Assembly (NCBI GenBank): GCA_030849945.1
Contig: JAVDKK010000004.1
Span: 558,001 to 622,000, forward strand
DNA: 64,000 nt
Reading direction: 5' to 3'
From: Schauerella fraxinea
GTDB taxonomy: Bacteria > Pseudomonadota > Gammaproteobacteria > Burkholderiales > Burkholderiaceae_B
Shown: in pieces, positions 27,214 to 35,870 of the stretch
Layout: every line of letters starts with the position of its first letter
Numbering within the stretch: the stretch's first letter is position 1
The notes under the pieces: model-generated
The model's database searches: none
The model's input: only the letters and a program-made list of their open reading frames with translations
Told to the model about the DNA's origin: nothing
Translations under genes and position numbers: made by a program

Positions 27214-27621
27214 ACATGAAATATATATTTCTTTAAATATCACATTCATTCGGAAGCACGATGATTACGTCTTTTATTCACTGCCCTATCCGCAGGCTTA
27301 TTCGTCTGCCCTCCTCGCTCACACGCGGCTGCGCATCAGCCGTCGGGTATCTCACTGCCAGGCACGGTCTGACGCGATGACGTGCCGACGCGCACGTTCC
27401 CCAGCTACAGCGCGCCTGACCGAACCCTGTCGGATCGCACGCCTTTCATTTTTGATGTCATTGCTATTCTCGACCGTCAATAATGCTCAGCGCGGTGTCG
27501 AAAATCATATCGGGTCAATTCCTGGAAATGTGTCACCGATCGCTCAAATCGCATCCGGCATCGTTCGCAACGGCAGTCGTATATTGAAGATTCGATGGCG
27601 GGACATCCGAGATGGGCATGC

Positions 27622-27685
27622 GCGATGTATCCGCGATGTATCCGCGATGTGTGCGAGATGTGTGCGAGATGAGGGTGCGAGATGG
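27622..27685. repeat. 11-bp tandem repeat array
   Basis: Contiguous units: gcgatgtatcc at 27622-27632 and again at 27633-27643, gcgatgtgtgc at 27644-27654, gagatgtgtgc at 27655-27665, then gagatgagggtgc and gagatgg. The copies sit head to tail with no spacers, so this is not CRISPR. It may be a slippage-prone minisatellite or a row of binding sites. Confidence 0.7.
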
Positions 27686-27735
27686 CCACGCGACGGACAT
27701 CGCTGCGTCAGCGTTTCCACTGAAAAGGGGAAGTT

Positions 27736-28215
27736 TCAGGCAGCGCTGCGCGCCAACAGCGGTTTCAGTTCGGCAGCGAAAGCCGCGCGTCGCGCCGGCG
27801 TCACCGCACGGCCGATCTGCAGCACTTTCGATCCGTGGTGCAGCCAGATGAGATTGTCCGGCGACTGCAGGGGCGACATCCGAACCCGTTGCGGGTTCAG
27901 CAGCACGGTGGTGCACTGCGCACCGCGCACCACGTCGATCTGCAACTGCCCGTCGCTGCGCAACAAGATGGTTTCGCCATCGCGGGCGTGGCGCGCGAAG
28001 CCATGGGCAGCCACGCCGATCACCAGCAGTCCAGCAAGGCACGCCATCGCTTCCACGTGCATACCGGCCAGGCTCAAGCCACTGCTCAGCAGGATCACCG
28101 TGAGACATAATGTGCTGACCACGGCCAGGAACTGGTGCGGTGTGATGGTGCGTTTCAGGGACCACCGAGGTGCCGAATTTTGCGGCACAGCAAACACAAA
28201 CGCGGGGTTGAGCAT
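27736..28215 (-). CDS. DUF2244 integral membrane protein
   Basis: Protein of 159 aa of the DUF2244 family (PF10003). The N terminus NPAFVFAVPQNSAPRWSLKRTITP is followed by two membrane helices (about 32-52 and 56-76, LAVVSTLCLTVILLSSGLSLAG and VEAMACLAGLLVIGVAAHGFA), then a soluble beta-rich domain ending LLARSAA. I start at 28215 because it gives this canonical opening; the ORF extends to 28299 over unconserved residues. The family often lies beside cytochrome oxidase genes, but not here. It is divergent from the LysR gene. Confidence 0.85.
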   Translation of the reverse strand: MLNPAFVFAVPQNSAPRWSLKRTITPHQFLAVVSTLCLTVILLSSGLSLAGMHVEAMACLAGLLVIGVAAHGFARHARDGETILLRSDGQLQIDVVRGAQCTTVLLNPQRVRMSPLQSPDNLIWLHHGSKVLQIGRAVTPARRAAFAAELKPLLARSAA

Positions 28216-28412
28216 GGGGAACCCTGGTGTCGTGACAGCGGAAAGGTCACACGCCGGCACTGTGACGTGGCCCGAGAAAAGGCAAATGATGCAAAGCATT
28301 GCGAGCGGATCGAGACGAGGTGCAAGAATCCGTCATCGACCGATTATGTGTATCGCTCGCAAGTCTGTCAATAATTTGTGCGGTGCAATAGTCGCTCAAA
28401 ACGAGGAATAAC

Positions 28413-29306
28413 GTGGATATTCGGTACCTGCAGAGTTTCGTCACCGTGGCCGACAGCGGCTCGTTCGCCCAGGCCGCCCGGCAGCTGGATCTGACGTCGA
28501 CGGCGGTGGCCGCGCGCGTCAAAGCCTTGGAGCAAACGCTCGGTTTGTCGCTCATTCAACGTGCCGGACGCTCCGTGCGGCCAACCGATGCCGGCCTGCG
28601 GATTCTGGAACGATCGCGCGCCCTTCTGCGCGATGCCCGCGATCTGGCCACGCTGGTGGATGACACCGCGCCCTACGGCGAGTTGCGCCTCGGCGTGTTC
28701 GTCTCCGCCATGACGAGTGTGCTGCCGCCGGTGCTCAAACGCTTCTACGACCTGTATCCCAGCTTGTCGGTGTTCGTCACGCCCGGTTCATCGGTCGAAC
28801 TGTGCCGCCAAGTGGGTGCGGGAGAGCTCGATGCGGCGGTCGTCGTCCAGCCACAGTTCTCGCTTGCGAAGACCTGCCGGTGGCAATCGTTGATGGAAGA
28901 GATTCTGGTCGTGGTGGCGCCCGCCGCGATGGCGGGACGCGATCCGCTGGAACTGTTGCGTACGCAACCGTTCATCCGCTACGACCGATCGGTGCTTGGC
29001 GGGCAACTGGCCGATCGCTATCTGCGCGATCACGGCATCAGCCCCCACCAACGCCTGGAGATCGACAGCTTGCTCGGCGTGGCCGCGCTGGTCGATCAAG
29101 GACTGGGTGTGGCGCTGCTGCCGGACTGGTCATCGCTCTGGTCGACGCGCTACGAACTCGCGCGCATTCCTCTGCCCGGTCGCGCGCCAGTGCGCCGCGT
29201 CGGCTTGGTCTGGCAGGAGCGCGGGCCGCGTGCTCAGTTGGCCGAAGCGTTCTTGCGCGAAGCGCAGGCGGTGTTTCCGGCTGCGCTCGCGCTCGACGGC
29301 GATTGA
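28413..29306 (+). CDS. LysR-family transcriptional regulator
   Basis: Regulator of 297 aa with an N-terminal winged helix (residues 1-60: FVTVADSGSFAQAARQLDLTSTAVAARVKALEQTLGLSLIQRAGR) and a C-terminal effector domain with LSVFVTPGSSVELCRQVGAGELDAAVVVQPQF. The start is GTG at 28413 with GAGGA upstream. It faces the IlvD-type dehydratase tail to tail and lies divergent from DUF2244. LysR proteins usually act on the divergent neighbour, but a role in the hydroxy-acid cluster to the right is equally possible. Confidence 0.93.
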   Translation: MDIRYLQSFVTVADSGSFAQAARQLDLTSTAVAARVKALEQTLGLSLIQRAGRSVRPTDAGLRILERSRALLRDARDLATLVDDTAPYGELRLGVFVSAMTSVLPPVLKRFYDLYPSLSVFVTPGSSVELCRQVGAGELDAAVVVQPQFSLAKTCRWQSLMEEILVVVAPAAMAGRDPLELLRTQPFIRYDRSVLGGQLADRYLRDHGISPHQRLEIDSLLGVAALVDQGLGVALLPDWSSLWSTRYELARIPLPGRAPVRRVGLVWQERGPRAQLAEAFLREAQAVFPAALALDGD

Positions 29307-29370
29307 GCGTTCCAGGCGCCGCTCGAGGGGTTGCTCCGGACGTCGCGCAGGGCGTCGTCCCGGGCGCAGT

Positions 29371-31137
29371 TCAGGGCTTGCCTACCGGCGTACTGCCCCC
29401 ATCGCCCAAACCCTGCAGAAAGTCGAAGTCACACCCCTGATCGGCTTGCGTTACGGTGGTAAGGAACAGTTTGCGGTAACCGCGTTGATCCTCTTCACGC
29501 GCCGGCTTGGCCTGCCACTGCGACTTCCGTTCTGCAAGTTCAGCATCGCTGATCAGCAGCGACAGCTCGCGATTGGCCACGCTCAAGCGAATGCGATCGC
29601 CATTCTTCACCAACGCCAACGGCCCACCGATGGCGGACTCGGGTGTGACGTGCAAGACGATGGTGCCTGACGCGGTACCGCTCATGCGGCCGTCCGAGAT
29701 ACGCACCATGTCTTTCACACCCGCGCGCGCAAGCTTGCGCGGAATCGGCATGTAGCCGGCCTCCGGCATGCCGGGCGCACCCACAGGGCCGATCTGCTTG
29801 AGCACCATGAAGTCGTCGGCGGTGATGTCGAGATCTTCATCATCGACGCGCGATGCAAGATCCTGAAGATCGTCGAACACGACCGCGCGCCCTTCCTTTT
29901 CCATCAACACCGGCGAGGCTGCCGATTGCTTGATGATGGCCCCGCCGGGCGCCAGATTGCCGCGCAATACGGCGATGCCGCCCTGCGCGTAGATCGGATT
30001 GTCGAACGGACGCACCACGTCCTGCTTGAACGCCGGGCCGGCATCGTCGAGCTCTTCGCCCAGCGTGCGGCCCGTGATCGTCAGGGCGTCCAGATGCAGC
30101 AAGGGCCGCAGCTCGCGCAACAACGTGCGCAGGCCGCCGGCCTTATGGAAATCTTCCATGTAGTGCTGACCCGACGGCTTCAAGTCGACCAGCACCGGCG
30201 TTTCCTTGCCGATGCGATCGAACGCTTCCATATCCATCTTGATGCCCAACCGGCCCGCGATGGCGGTCAGGTGAACGATGCCGTTGGTCGACCCGCCGAT
30301 GGCCAGCAATACGCGAAGGGCATTCTCGAAGGCTTTGGGCGTGAGAATACGATCCGGCGTCAAATTTTGACCGATCATCCGCACGGCTTGCGTACCCGTC
30401 ATCTCGGCGATGCGGATGCGGTCGGCCGTCACGGCCGGCGGCGAGGCCGCTCCAGGCACCATCATGCCCAGTGCCTCGGCGATACACGCCATCGTGCTCG
30501 CGGTTCCCATCACCGAACAGGTGCCCACGCTCGCCACCAGTTGGTTGTTCACGTCGGCGATTTCGGTGTCGTCGATTTCTTCCGCGCGATATTTGCCCCA
30601 GAAGCGGCGGCAGTCGGTACACGCGCCCACGCGCTCGCCGCGGTGTGAGCCCGTCAGCATCGAACCCGTCACCAGTTGAATGGCCGGCACACGCGCACTG
30701 GCCGCAGCCATCAGTTGGGCGGGTACCGTTTTGTCGCAACCGCCGATCAACACGACCGCATCCATCGGCTGCGCCCGAATCATTTCTTCGGTATCCATCG
30801 ACATCAGATTGCGCAGATACATGCTCGTGGGCGCGGCAAAACTTTCGTGAATCGAGATCGTGGGGAACTCGACCGGCAGGCCGCCCGCCAGCATGACGCC
30901 GCGCTTCACCGCTTCCATCAACTGCGGCATATTGCCGTGACAGGGGTTGTAGCCGCTGCCGGTATTGGCGATGCCGATCACCGGCCGACCCAGCGCGTCG
31001 TCGGTGAAACCCGCGCCTTTGATGAAGGCCTTGCGCAAGAACAGCGAAAAACCGGTATCGCCATAACTCGTCAGGCCGCGGCGCATGCCGGTCGCGGATT
31101 CGGTCTCGGGCTTATCTTTGGATGACTTCGAAGACAT
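29371..31137 (-). CDS. IlvD/Edd-family dehydratase (sugar-acid type likely)
   Basis: Fe-S enzyme that removes water from a 2,3-dihydroxy or sugar acid to give a 2-keto acid. I start at 31137 with AAGGAA seven bases ahead; 588 aa is normal for the family. Cluster-ligand Cys sites are visible in NPCHGN, GGCDKTVPAQLMA and GTCSVMGTASTMACIAEALG, and the C-terminal ISDGRMSGTASGTIVLHV and GPLALVKNGDRIRL are standard. The gene sits with hydroxyacid dehydrogenases and an RraA aldolase and not with ilv genes, so an aldonate-type substrate (arabinonate, xylonate or similar) is more likely than the valine pathway. Last gene of a minus-strand group behind the Bug and FMN oxidase genes. Confidence 0.9.
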   Translation of the reverse strand: MSSKSSKDKPETESATGMRRGLTSYGDTGFSLFLRKAFIKGAGFTDDALGRPVIGIANTGSGYNPCHGNMPQLMEAVKRGVMLAGGLPVEFPTISIHESFAAPTSMYLRNLMSMDTEEMIRAQPMDAVVLIGGCDKTVPAQLMAAASARVPAIQLVTGSMLTGSHRGERVGACTDCRRFWGKYRAEEIDDTEIADVNNQLVASVGTCSVMGTASTMACIAEALGMMVPGAASPPAVTADRIRIAEMTGTQAVRMIGQNLTPDRILTPKAFENALRVLLAIGGSTNGIVHLTAIAGRLGIKMDMEAFDRIGKETPVLVDLKPSGQHYMEDFHKAGGLRTLLRELRPLLHLDALTITGRTLGEELDDAGPAFKQDVVRPFDNPIYAQGGIAVLRGNLAPGGAIIKQSAASPVLMEKEGRAVVFDDLQDLASRVDDEDLDITADDFMVLKQIGPVGAPGMPEAGYMPIPRKLARAGVKDMVRISDGRMSGTASGTIVLHVTPESAIGGPLALVKNGDRIRLSVANRELSLLISDAELAERKSQWQAKPAREEDQRGYRKLFLTTVTQADQGCDFDFLQGLGDGGSTPVGKP

Positions 31138-31174
31138 GACTTTCCTTGTACTGAAAACAGGTAGTGATTCGTGC

Positions 31175-32182
31175 TTATTCGAGCGTGATCTTCGCGTCGG
31201 CAATCACCTTGGCCCACATATCGACCTCGGCCTGCAAGCGTTTGCGCGCCTCCGGTGCGGAAGCCGGTGCAACGGCATACGCGCCTTGCTGCAACAGCTT
31301 TTCCTTCACATCGGGCATCTGCAGCACGCGGGTGATGGCGGCATTGAGCTTCTCGACGATCGGCGCGGGCGTCTTGGCGGGCACCAGGATACCGAACATC
31401 GACGCCACTTCGAAGCCGGGCAAACCCGCCTCGGCAGCCGTCGGCATATCGGGCAACATCGAAATGCGTTCGGGCGTGGTCACGGCCAAAGCGCGCAACT
31501 GACCGCTCTTGATGAAGGGCAAGGCGGCAGGCACGGTCTCGACCATGGTATTGACCTGACCGCCCACCAGATCGGTCATCGCCGGGCCACTACCGCGATA
31601 AGGCACGTGCAGCATATCGACGCCGGCCTGACGCTTGAACAATTCGGCACCCATGCGCTGCGGGGCGCCAGCGCCGGACGAGGCATACGTGAGTTTGCCC
31701 GGATTGGCTTTGGCGTACGCGATCAGTTCCTTCAGCGACTTGGCCGGCACATTGGGGTTGACCACGAATACCAGCGGCACCGCGGCCACGGTAGCCACCG
31801 GCGTCAGGTCGTCCATCAACTTGTACGAGATCGTCGGCTTTTCCAACGTTGCCATGATCGAGTGCGATGTGATCGCGCCCATCAACAACGTGTAGCCATC
31901 CGGCTCCGCGCGGGCCACGGCATCGGCGCCCAGATTGCCGCCCGCCCCACCCCGGTTTTCAACCACGACCTGCTGCTTGAGTTCGTCAGACAGCTTGGCG
32001 GCCAACACGCGGCCCACGACATCGGTGGCGCCCCCGGGAGGATAAGGAATCACCATCCGCAACGGATGATCGGGAAAATCGGCGGCCTGCACCGACGAGG
32101 CCGTACCCAGCGCACAGGTCAACAGGGCTGCGCCCGCGGCGCTCAGCAACCGGCGGCGAGGGGTGAAAACGAATTGGGGCAT
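31175..32182 (-). CDS. Bug/TctC-family periplasmic solute-binding protein
   Basis: Receptor of 335 aa. The signal region includes RRRLLSAAGAALLTCALGTASSVQA, with a twin-arginine-like RRR but otherwise a Sec signal, then ADFPDHPLRMVIPYPPGGATDVVGR. VVVENRGGAGGNLGADAVARAEPDGYTLL and VPYRGSGPAMTDLVGGQVN are the binding-domain motifs. CGGAGA precedes the ATG. It lies between the FMN oxidase and the dehydratase genes (37 bases before the latter), so it probably binds the acid these enzymes degrade. Confidence 0.93.
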   Translation of the reverse strand: MPQFVFTPRRRLLSAAGAALLTCALGTASSVQAADFPDHPLRMVIPYPPGGATDVVGRVLAAKLSDELKQQVVVENRGGAGGNLGADAVARAEPDGYTLLMGAITSHSIMATLEKPTISYKLMDDLTPVATVAAVPLVFVVNPNVPAKSLKELIAYAKANPGKLTYASSGAGAPQRMGAELFKRQAGVDMLHVPYRGSGPAMTDLVGGQVNTMVETVPAALPFIKSGQLRALAVTTPERISMLPDMPTAAEAGLPGFEVASMFGILVPAKTPAPIVEKLNAAITRVLQMPDVKEKLLQQGAYAVAPASAPEARKRLQAEVDMWAKVIADAKITLE

Positions 32183-32344
32183 GGTTGGGTCTCCGTGTTA
32201 TGTCATAGGCGGACCCGTCGAGGGGTGCCGCATAAACATTATTGGAGTCCTGGCCGGGGTCAAACCATCGATTTATTGGGTTCTATCCGAGAGATTCTTG
32301 TGGTTTGCCTACATTGCCCCGTATCGAAAGCATGACGATTGCCC

Positions 32345-33547
32345 TTACAGACGGCGTAGAAACGCTGCATCCAGGGCCTTGAGATCGGTGACCCCCAAGA
32401 GCCCCATATCGCGCTGCACTTCGGCCACGATCAGGCCGATCGCATGCTTGACGCCTTCGGGGCCCGCCACGGCAGCCGCGAAGTTGAAGGGCCGGCCGAC
32501 GAAGCAACATTTCGCGCCCAACGCCAGGGCTTTGAGCACATCCGTGCCGCGACGAATGCCGCTATCGAGCATCACCGTGATCTCGCCGGCCGCCGCCACC
32601 ACTTCGGGCAACACGATCAACGGCGCTACCGTGCCATCGAGCTGCCGGCCGCCATGGTTGGAGACGATGATGCCGTCCATGCCATGCGTGCGGGCAAGCG
32701 CCGCATCGTCCGCCGACAAAATACCTTTGATCACCATCGTGCCTTTCCATTGCCGCCGGATGGCAGCAACGTGCGTCCAGTTCAAATGCCCGCGATCCGA
32801 AAAATCGCGCAGCACATTGGCCGAGACGATCGGCGCACCGCGCTTGGCGTAATTGTTTTCGAAGTGCGGCATGCCGTGCCGCGACAGCGTGCGCAGGAAA
32901 TTGCCGAACAGCCAGCGTGGATGCGTCACGCCCTGATAGGCCAGCGACAGGCTCGGGCGCAGGGGCGTGGAAAAGCCAGCGCGCACATTGTTTTCGCGAT
33001 TGGCCGATACCGGCGTATCTACCGTGAGCACCAGGGTTTGCACCTTTGCGGCCGCCACACGATCGATCAGCGCGCGAATCTGCTCGCTATCGCCCGGTAG
33101 ATACGCTTGAAACCACGTGCCGGGGGCCTGTTCCATGACCTCTTCGAGCCGGATCAACGACGACCCGCTCATGATCGCTGGCACGTTCGCGTCCATCGCG
33201 GCACGGGCCAGCACGATATCGCCCCGGTAGCTCGACATCGCCGAAATGCCCATCGGGGCCAAGCCCACGGGTGACGCATACGTGCGCCCGAAAATTTCGA
33301 CCGTCTGATCGCGCTTGGACACGTCCACCAATACGCGCGGCACAAAACCGTACTGATCGAACTGCGTGCGGTTGGCTCGCTCAGACATATTGTCTTCCAC
33401 GCCGCCCGCCACGTAGGCGAAGATCGGCTTGGGCAAGGCCCGCTCGGCGGCGGGTTGAAAATCGTTCAGGCTTAGAAATTGACGCAGCGACTTCGGCACG
33501 GCTTGGGTCTCCCCCGGATCGAAAAAGTGGCGCGGCTTTGGCCCCAC
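32345..33547 (-). CDS. FMN-dependent alpha-hydroxy-acid oxidase/dehydrogenase
   Basis: Flavoenzyme of the LldD/glycolate oxidase/mandelate dehydrogenase family that oxidises an L-2-hydroxy acid to its keto acid. The 400-aa chain has the opening YVAGGVEDNMSERANRTQFD, SPVGLAPMGISAM, the FMN segment IVSNHGGRQLDGTVAP with the catalytic His, and MLDSGIRRGTDVLKALALGAKCCFVGRP. The start is a GTG at 33547 with CGGA nearby; no other start fits better. It is divergent from the LysR gene at 33666, its likely regulator, and 162 bases ahead of the Bug gene. Confidence 0.92.
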   Translation of the reverse strand: MGPKPRHFFDPGETQAVPKSLRQFLSLNDFQPAAERALPKPIFAYVAGGVEDNMSERANRTQFDQYGFVPRVLVDVSKRDQTVEIFGRTYASPVGLAPMGISAMSSYRGDIVLARAAMDANVPAIMSGSSLIRLEEVMEQAPGTWFQAYLPGDSEQIRALIDRVAAAKVQTLVLTVDTPVSANRENNVRAGFSTPLRPSLSLAYQGVTHPRWLFGNFLRTLSRHGMPHFENNYAKRGAPIVSANVLRDFSDRGHLNWTHVAAIRRQWKGTMVIKGILSADDAALARTHGMDGIIVSNHGGRQLDGTVAPLIVLPEVVAAAGEITVMLDSGIRRGTDVLKALALGAKCCFVGRPFNFAAAVAGPEGVKHAIGLIVAEVQRDMGLLGVTDLKALDAAFLRRL

Positions 33548-33665
33548 TCCGAGATGTTGTCATTTAAGTCATGGACTATAGGCCAAGGTGAGATCAGAAT
33601 AAAGCGCGTTTATCGATCGCTTTTCATACACTTTTTTTCGCTCTCGCCAGCGCCAGAGTCTCGCC

Positions 33666-34565
33666 ATGACGCTTAAACAGCTCGAAGCCTTTTATTGGGC
33701 GGCCACCTGCCGCAACTTCGCGATCGCCGCCAGCCGCCTCGACATTTCGATTTCGTCGCTGTCGAAACGGCTGGCCGAACTCGAGATCTCGATCGGTGCC
33801 GACCTCTTCACGCGGACGGCGCGCAGCGCCACGCTTACTCCCTTGGGCGAGCAACTCGTGCCGCACGCCAAGGAGCTGTTGCGCAGCGCCGATCAGTTCA
33901 CGCGCCGCGCCAGCAACCGCATGACGCTCTCCGGCCGCTGCCGCTTCGGGGTAGGCGAATTGACGTCGCTCAGCTGGATGCCCAAGCTCATCTCGGCGAT
34001 TCAGGCCGCCCATCCAGCCTTGTCGATCGAACCCACGGTCGACGTCGGTGAGTGGCTCGAAAAGGGCCTGGAAGAAGGCGAGCTGGATTTCGCCATCATT
34101 GCGGGTCCCTCGACGCGCACCGCGATCGCATCCAGCGTGATCGGCGAAGCGCGATTCGAATGGGTCACCACCCGGCGCGCCGTGCCGCATCCCGAGGCTT
34201 TGCCGCCGGAGGCGCTTGCCGACCTCACGCTGGTGACGTTGCCGCAAAGCGCCGGCACGGTCCGCATGCTCGATACGTGGCTGACCGATCAGCACACCGC
34301 ACCGGGACGCCATCTCAGTTGCAATAACTGGGGCGCCGTTGCAGGATTGATCCGCGAAGGTCTGGGCGTGGGCTTTCTGCCTACCGCGTGGGCCGAGCTG
34401 CTGATCGCACGCGGCGACCTGGCGCCCTTGCCGCACTTTCCGCCTTTGCGGCCGCTGACCTACACCTATCAATGGCGGCGCGACGACACGCGGCCGATGG
34501 TGCAAGCCATCCGCGAACTCGCACAGCAAACCGTAGACTTCCACGCGCCTACCTGCCTCATCTGA
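33666..34565 (+). CDS. LysR-family transcriptional regulator
   Basis: Regulator of 299 aa. Residues 1-60 hold the helix-turn-helix (MTLKQLEAFYWAATCRNFAIAASRLDISISSLSKRLAELEISIGADLFTRTARS), then a type 2 periplasmic-fold effector domain with CRFGVGELTSLSWMPKLISAIQAAHP and EGLGVGFLPTAW. It is divergent from the FMN oxidase gene across a 118-bp AT-richer gap, the classic LysR arrangement, so it probably controls the oxidase-Bug-dehydratase group. A terminator follows at 34585. Confidence 0.93.
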   Translation: MTLKQLEAFYWAATCRNFAIAASRLDISISSLSKRLAELEISIGADLFTRTARSATLTPLGEQLVPHAKELLRSADQFTRRASNRMTLSGRCRFGVGELTSLSWMPKLISAIQAAHPALSIEPTVDVGEWLEKGLEEGELDFAIIAGPSTRTAIASSVIGEARFEWVTTRRAVPHPEALPPEALADLTLVTLPQSAGTVRMLDTWLTDQHTAPGRHLSCNNWGAVAGLIREGLGVGFLPTAWAELLIARGDLAPLPHFPPLRPLTYTYQWRRDDTRPMVQAIRELAQQTVDFHAPTCLI

Positions 34566-34584
34566 GGCGTCACATATCACGCAT

Positions 34585-34625
34585 GCCGAGACACACTAAA
34601 TGCCAACAGTCACTCGGCGTTTTTT
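34585..34625 (+). terminator. Probable intrinsic terminator of the LysR gene
   Basis: GCCGAG (34585-34590) and CTCGGC (34613-34618) form a perfect 6-bp stem with a 22-base loop, followed by GTTTTT. The loop is long, so efficiency is doubtful. It lies 20 bases after the LysR stop. Confidence 0.5.
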
Positions 34626-34779
34626 AGAAGCAACAAAGCGCACAATGTGGCGCAACAGCGACGGCGCATGACCCGTCGTGGCACGCAGGGCGGCATCGAC
34701 GCAACACGCGCCGTGCACACCCCGCCGCAACAAGCGCGACCGAGAACGCGCGCGCTCACACTCATCTGGAACGGAGACT

Positions 34780-35823
34780 ATGAACGACATCGCCCACACG
34801 GCGCGCGTGCGCCGGCTGGACCTTTGGCTGAACGACGCCTTCGACCGCATCATCGCAGCCGACCCGCGCGTGTCGCTGGAAGTCCTGCCCGCGCGCGGCG
34901 ACGATGCGCGCACCTTGGGCGGCCTGCGGCAATCCCATGCCTATCACGTGTCGGCCGCGAAAGATGAAGTGCCGCCAGCCTGGCAAGTCAATGCCGCGCT
35001 CATCGCGCAATGCCCCGATCTGGTGTGCGTGTCGTCGGGCGGCGCGGGCTACGACACGGTGGATGTGGCCGCGTGCACGCAAGCCGGCATTGCCGTCGTC
35101 AACCAGGCGGGCGCGAATGCCAACTCGGTTGCCGAACACACGTTCGCCTTGCTGCTCGGCATTGTCAAACGCGTTGTCGAAGCACATACGCGCTTGCAAC
35201 GCGACGTGGGCTTCTCACGCGAAGACGTGATGGGCAACGAGATTCACGGCCGCACGATGGGGCTTATTGGATTGGGCGAGATCGGCACACGTACCGCCCG
35301 CATCGCACGCGGTTTCGGCATGGACGTGCTGGCCTATGACCCCCACCTGACCGACGCCGACATCCGCGCACGCGGTGCCGAGCCGCGCACCTTCGAGGCC
35401 CTGATCGCGCAAGCCGACGTGGTGTCGTTGCATTGCCCGCTCGATGCCACCACACGCGGCATGATGAGCGCCGAGGTATTTGCGGCGATGAAGCGCGGCG
35501 CGCTTTTCATCTCGACCGCGCGGGGCGGCATTCACGACGAAGCCGCCTTGTTGGCCGCCTTGCAGTCCGGCCATCTGGCCGGTGCCGGTTTGGACGTGTG
35601 GGTGCAGGAACCGCCCCCGCGCGACACGCCGCTCCTCCACCTGCCCAACGTCGTCGCGGCGTATCACACGGGTGGCGTGACGCATGAGGCCCGGCGCAAT
35701 GTGGCCGTGTCTTCGGCCGAACAGATCCTGGCGATGCTGCATGGCCAACGGCCGCCGAAGCTGGTGAATCCGGAAGTCTGGCCCACCGCACTGGCTCGTA
35801 TCCAGGCGTTGAAACTGGGCTGA
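34780..35823 (+). CDS. D-2-hydroxyacid dehydrogenase (NAD-dependent)
   Basis: Interconverts a 2-keto acid and its D-2-hydroxy acid. I start at 34780 with CGGAGA upstream, giving 347 aa; the ORF extends 34 codons further over arginine-rich shadow. The NAD loop is GLIGLGEIGTRTARIARGFGM, the catalytic Arg is in FISTARGGIHDEAAL, the Glu in LDVWVQEPPPRDTPL, and the His in VVAAYHTGGVTHEA. First gene of a forward group with a Bug, DUF1932 and RraA, which together suggest keto/hydroxy acid interconversion in a carboxylate pathway. Confidence 0.92.
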   Translation: MNDIAHTARVRRLDLWLNDAFDRIIAADPRVSLEVLPARGDDARTLGGLRQSHAYHVSAAKDEVPPAWQVNAALIAQCPDLVCVSSGGAGYDTVDVAACTQAGIAVVNQAGANANSVAEHTFALLLGIVKRVVEAHTRLQRDVGFSREDVMGNEIHGRTMGLIGLGEIGTRTARIARGFGMDVLAYDPHLTDADIRARGAEPRTFEALIAQADVVSLHCPLDATTRGMMSAEVFAAMKRGALFISTARGGIHDEAALLAALQSGHLAGAGLDVWVQEPPPRDTPLLHLPNVVAAYHTGGVTHEARRNVAVSSAEQILAMLHGQRPPKLVNPEVWPTALARIQALKLG

Positions 35824-35870
35824 TCCCATCGACGTCAACACCCCATAAATAGAGTTTGAGGAGACAACAC

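Larger units (their letters stand above)
27078..27735. other. Gene-free 658-bp region: AT-rich promoter, then tandem repeats
   Basis: No ORF here has a ribosome binding site or protein-like composition. From 27140 to 27260 the DNA is AT-rich, probably the promoter of the PAS/GGDEF/EAL gene. From 27261 to 27620 I see nothing. From 27622 to about 27685 there is an 11-bp tandem repeat. The 3' end of the DUF2244 gene follows at 27736. The only long ORF (27377-28411 plus) is an antisense shadow. Confidence 0.5.

Noticed and set aside
27622..27685. Possible CRISPR array
   Set aside because: The 11-bp units are contiguous, too short and without spacers; no cas genes in the window.
27377..28411. 344-aa plus-strand ORF across the repeat and DUF2244
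   Set aside because: Cys/Arg-rich sequence with no ribosome binding site; covers a real gene on the other strand.
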